9,287 nt of DNA, from the NCBI GenBank assembly GCA_018991295.1, contig JAGKSZ010000132.1, positions 1 to 9,287 of the forward strand, given 5' to 3'. The DNA is from Porphyrobacter sp. Its GTDB lineage: Bacteria > Pseudomonadota > Alphaproteobacteria > Sphingomonadales > Sphingomonadaceae. Below the pieces are notes generated by a model. The model was not told the DNA's origin, did no database searches, and saw only the letters and a program-made list of their open reading frames with translations. Below, one piece after another: positions 6,839 to 9,287 of this stretch (position 1 is the first letter of the stretch; the number at the start of each line of letters is the position of its first letter). Made by a program: the position numbers and the translations under genes.

Positions 6839-7711
6839 ATGATCGATATCGGGCGCGTTTTTTCGACGAGCTGGGCGATGCTGCGTCAGCGGTTCTGGCT
6901 GCTGGTGGGCATGTGGGCGGTGTTCTTTGCCATTCAGATGGCCGGATCGCTGGTGCTGGGCGTGGTGATGGCAGCGATGGGCGCGGCCGCCGGCGGGCTT
7001 GGCGGCGGGCTGGATGATCCGTCCGCAATGGCCGGGATGGGGGTGGGCCTCATCATTCTTTTCGTGCTGTTCTACGGGGCCTATCTGGTGCTGATCCTGG
7101 CCCAGCAGGCGGCGATGGTGACGCTTGCCTCACCGCTGGAAGAACCCTCGTTCGGCGGCGCCTTGAGCCGCGGTTTCAAGAGCGCGCTGCCGTTTTTCGG
7201 GATCGCACTGGTGCTGATCCTTGCCTATGTGGTGATCGGCGGCGCGGTGGGCCTGCTGATTGCGGCGGCGGGCATGGGCAGCCCTGATGCGGCTGTCGGG
7301 ATCGGCGCTGTCGTGCTGCTGCTGTTCATGCCGGTGCTGATCTACCTTGGCTGCCGCTTTTCCGTGCTGGTGCCGGTGGTGGCGGTGGATCAGGTGTTCA
7401 ACCCGATCGGCGCGATCCGCCGCAGCTGGGCCGTGACGCAGGGCAAGGTGTGGCGCATCTTCCTGTGCACGCTGGTGTTCATGCTGCTGTCGATTGCGGT
7501 GCTCGGCCTGCCCTTCGCGCTGATCTTCGGCTCGATCTTCACCGGCGGCGGTGAGCCGGGCGCTGGCGCGATCGGGACGATGCTGTTCGGCTTACTGCTC
7601 TTCATTCCGCTGATGATCGTCTATACGATCTTTGCCACCACCTATGTCGCCGCGCTGCACAGCGAAGTGACCGGCGGCGGTTCGGAGGCGTTCGAGGAAG
7701 TCTTCGCCTAA
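6839..7711 (+). CDS. Polytopic inner-membrane protein of unknown function
   Basis: I do not recognise a specific function. The protein has 290 residues from the chosen start and is strongly hydrophobic, with about six membrane segments near 20-48, 68-90, 119-144, 153-178, 207-234 and 244-270. Glycine-rich linkers occur (48-58 and 235-246), and the C-terminus is short and acidic. The cytosolic-looking motif FNPIGAIRRSWAVTQGKVWR (187-206) before the fifth segment resembles the N-P-x-x-A-x-x-R-S-W-x-x-T-x-G-x-W-R pattern of the glycerophosphoryl diester phosphodiesterase membrane-domain family and related uncharacterised proteins. No catalytic domain is attached, so an enzymatic role is not supported. 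It lies downstream of the DUF805 gene on the same strand. Its TAA stop overlaps the stop of the convergent ABC permease gene. The ATG at 6839 was chosen for its AAGGGG site and because MIDIGRVFSTSW is a typical opening for such proteins. Confidence 0.8.
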   Translation: MIDIGRVFSTSWAMLRQRFWLLVGMWAVFFAIQMAGSLVLGVVMAAMGAAAGGLGGGLDDPSAMAGMGVGLIILFVLFYGAYLVLILAQQAAMVTLASPLEEPSFGGALSRGFKSALPFFGIALVLILAYVVIGGAVGLLIAAAGMGSPDAAVGIGAVVLLLFMPVLIYLGCRFSVLVPVVAVDQVFNPIGAIRRSWAVTQGKVWRIFLCTLVFMLLSIAVLGLPFALIFGSIFTGGGEPGAGAIGTMLFGLLLFIPLMIVYTIFATTYVAALHSEVTGGGSEAFEEVFA

Positions 7712-9287
7712 AGCTCTCTCAGGGCCCTTGCCGGTTTCGCCCGCAGCAGCGGCAGCGATCCGGCAAGGGCAAAGCCCAGCACCAGCGCCACGCCAATGCC
7801 GAGCACGCCTGTCACCTGCCCCCAATCGGGCAGCCAGTCGAATTCGAACAGCTGGGTGATGACCACCCACGCAAGGCCTCCGCCAAGGCCGAGCGCAACC
7901 AGCGCCAGAACGGCGGCGAGCAGGCCATATTCGGCCAGTTGCAGCAGCAGGATCTGCCGCCGGCTGGCGCCCAGCACCCGCAGCATCACCGTGTCATAGG
8001 TGCGCGCCGCCCGCGCTGCGGCAATCGCGCCCATGAGCACGGCAAGGCCCGCCAGCACCGTCACGCCTGCTGCGGCGAGCGTCGCAAGGCTGACCTGTTC
8101 GAGCAGCTTGCGCGCCTCGACCAGAATCCCGCCGACCTCGATTACGGAAGCAGAGGGCATTTCCTTGACCAGCGCACGCAGCAAGCGGCCCCGCGCGGCG
8201 GCATCGGCGCCTTCGGGCAGATCGATGGTGGCCGAAAGGTTGTGCGGCGCATCGCTGATGGCATTGCGGCTGAACACCAGCGCGAAGTTGAAGCCCATGC
8301 TCTCCCAGTCGATTTCGCGCAAATTCGCGACCCGCGCCGTGCGCTCGACGCCAAGGATGCCGATGGTGAGGTAATCGCCCACCTTGAGGCCCACCGCCTC
8401 GGCAAAGCGCGCATCGACCGATACCAGCGGCTCGCCCTTGTGGAACGGGCTCCACCACTGGCCCGCCACCACGCGGTTGCCCTCGGGGATGGTGTCGGCA
8501 TAGGTGAGGCCGCGTTCGCCGCGCAGCGCCCATGCGCCTTCGGGGATTTCCGCAAGGTCCGCCACGCGCACCATCTTAGCCTTGGGGCCATAGGCCAGCA
8601 CTGCGCCGCGCATGGTGGGCACGGTGCGGATCCCGGCCTTGGGGAATTCGGACTGGATCAGCTGGAAGAAGCGCGGTTCCTTGGCGGGGGGCACATCAAG
8701 CACGAAGTAATCGGGCGCTTGCCTTGGCACGCGCTGGCGGATGTTCCCGTCGATTGCGCTCTGCACAGCCGCCAGCAGCACGAAGGCGGCAAGCCCGAAG
8801 CCAAGGGCTGTGACCAGCGCCCCTGTTGGCGCACCGGGGCGGGGGAGGTTGGCAATCGCGCTGCGCAGCACCGGATTGCGCGGGCGCGGCAGGCGGCGGG
8901 CGAGGGTCTGGATGCCCCAGCCAAGCCCCGCCAGCAGCAGCAGCGCGGCTCCCGCGCCGAGCAGGAACCCGCCCGACAGCATCGGCTGCGCAGTGGTGGC
9001 CAGCGCCAGCGCACAGATCGCGGCAAGGCCCGCGCCAGTCGCTGCCAGCGCCCGCTTGTCACGCGCCAGCGGCACGATGCCGGACCGCATCAGCGCCATC
9101 GCCGGAAAGGTCCGAGCCCGCAGCAGGGGTGCAGCGGCAAAGGCGAAGGCGACCAGCAGGCCGTAAGACGCGGCCAGCGCCAGTGCGCCCGGCGCGATGA
9201 TAAACCCGCTTCCGACCGGCAGCAGGCCTTGCAGCGCACCTGCCAGCAGCGGCGTGACCAGCACGCCCGCCGCAAGGCCCGCGATGC
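7708..9287 (-). CDS. FtsX-like ABC transporter permease (MacB/LolE/YbbP type), N-terminal part off window
   Basis: This is the permease of a type VII (MacB/LolCE/FtsX-like) ABC system, which uses ATP hydrolysis to drive periplasmic or export events rather than classical import. About 525 residues are visible. The frame stays open through the right edge, so the N-terminal part (expected: first FtsX helix and first periplasmic domain) is missing. The GTG at 9264 is internal. The visible part has about four membrane segments in its first 170 residues. A periplasmic domain of about 230 residues follows, with features such as EIPEGAWALRGERGLTYAD. The C-terminal FtsX module occupies roughly the last 125 residues, with three helices and the cytosolic TYDTVMLRVLGASRRQILLLQ between the first two. 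Two transmembrane modules suggest a roughly 840-residue YbbP-like protein. Its ATPase partner would be expected off the right edge. Confidence 0.92.
   Translation of the reverse strand, partial: IAGLAAGVLVTPLLAGALQGLLPVGSGFIIAPGALALAASYGLLVAFAFAAAPLLRARTFPAMALMRSGIVPLARDKRALAATGAGLAAICALALATTAQPMLSGGFLLGAGAALLLLAGLGWGIQTLARRLPRPRNPVLRSAIANLPRPGAPTGALVTALGFGLAAFVLLAAVQSAIDGNIRQRVPRQAPDYFVLDVPPAKEPRFFQLIQSEFPKAGIRTVPTMRGAVLAYGPKAKMVRVADLAEIPEGAWALRGERGLTYADTIPEGNRVVAGQWWSPFHKGEPLVSVDARFAEAVGLKVGDYLTIGILGVERTARVANLREIDWESMGFNFALVFSRNAISDAPHNLSATIDLPEGADAAARGRLLRALVKEMPSASVIEVGGILVEARKLLEQVSLATLAAAGVTVLAGLAVLMGAIAAARAARTYDTVMLRVLGASRRQILLLQLAEYGLLAAVLALVALGLGGGLAWVVITQLFEFDWLPDWGQVTGVLGIGVALVLGFALAGSLPLLRAKPARALREL

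Noticed and set aside
9262..9264. GTG as the start codon of the ABC permease.
   Set aside because: The frame continues upstream to the window edge with hydrophobic residues (IAGLAAG), and the protein would lack its first FtsX module. It is an internal Val.

Overview
The window is about 65% G+C and densely coding. It looks like a chromosomal segment of an alphaproteobacterium, most likely a sphingomonad (Erythrobacter, Porphyrobacter, Novosphingobium or Sphingomonas relatives). This placement is inferred from the protein families and sequence style: a cystathionine gamma-synthase family enzyme with a basic N-terminal extension, a TonB-dependent receptor of a type I associate with sphingomonads, and a GC-rich palindrome of the CCCCTCCCGC/GCGGGAGGGG type. 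No phage, plasmid, IS, CRISPR, tRNA or rRNA signature is visible.

Layout, left to right. (1) 1-1283 (+): a PLP-dependent Cys/Met-metabolism enzyme whose start lies off the left edge. (2) 1284-1385: a short convergent gap holding a REP-like palindrome. (3) 1386-3218 (-): the translational GTPase TypA/BipA. (4) 3219-3640: a 422-base divergent gap with G-rich tracts and a leader dyad. (5) 3641-6205 (+): a TonB-dependent outer-membrane receptor with a signal peptide, closed by a strong intrinsic terminator at 6242-6272. (6) 6323-6718 (+): a small DUF805 inner-membrane protein. (7) 6839-7711 (+): a polytopic inner-membrane protein of unknown function. (8) 7708-9287 (-): the C-terminal part of an FtsX/MacB-type ABC permease that runs off the right edge and overlaps gene 7 tail to tail by 4 bases.

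The genes do not form one evident pathway. TypA is housekeeping, a ribosome-associated stress GTPase. The PLP enzyme belongs to sulfur amino-acid metabolism. The receptor imports an unknown ligand and stands as a single transcription unit. DUF805 and the polytopic protein may be co-transcribed, but no shared role can be read. I see no convincing undescribed system. The points most worth checking are the adjacent cysteine pair that is the only cysteine content of the mature receptor, the divergent regulatory gap, an active-site alanine in the PLP enzyme, and a C-run near that enzyme's N-terminus.
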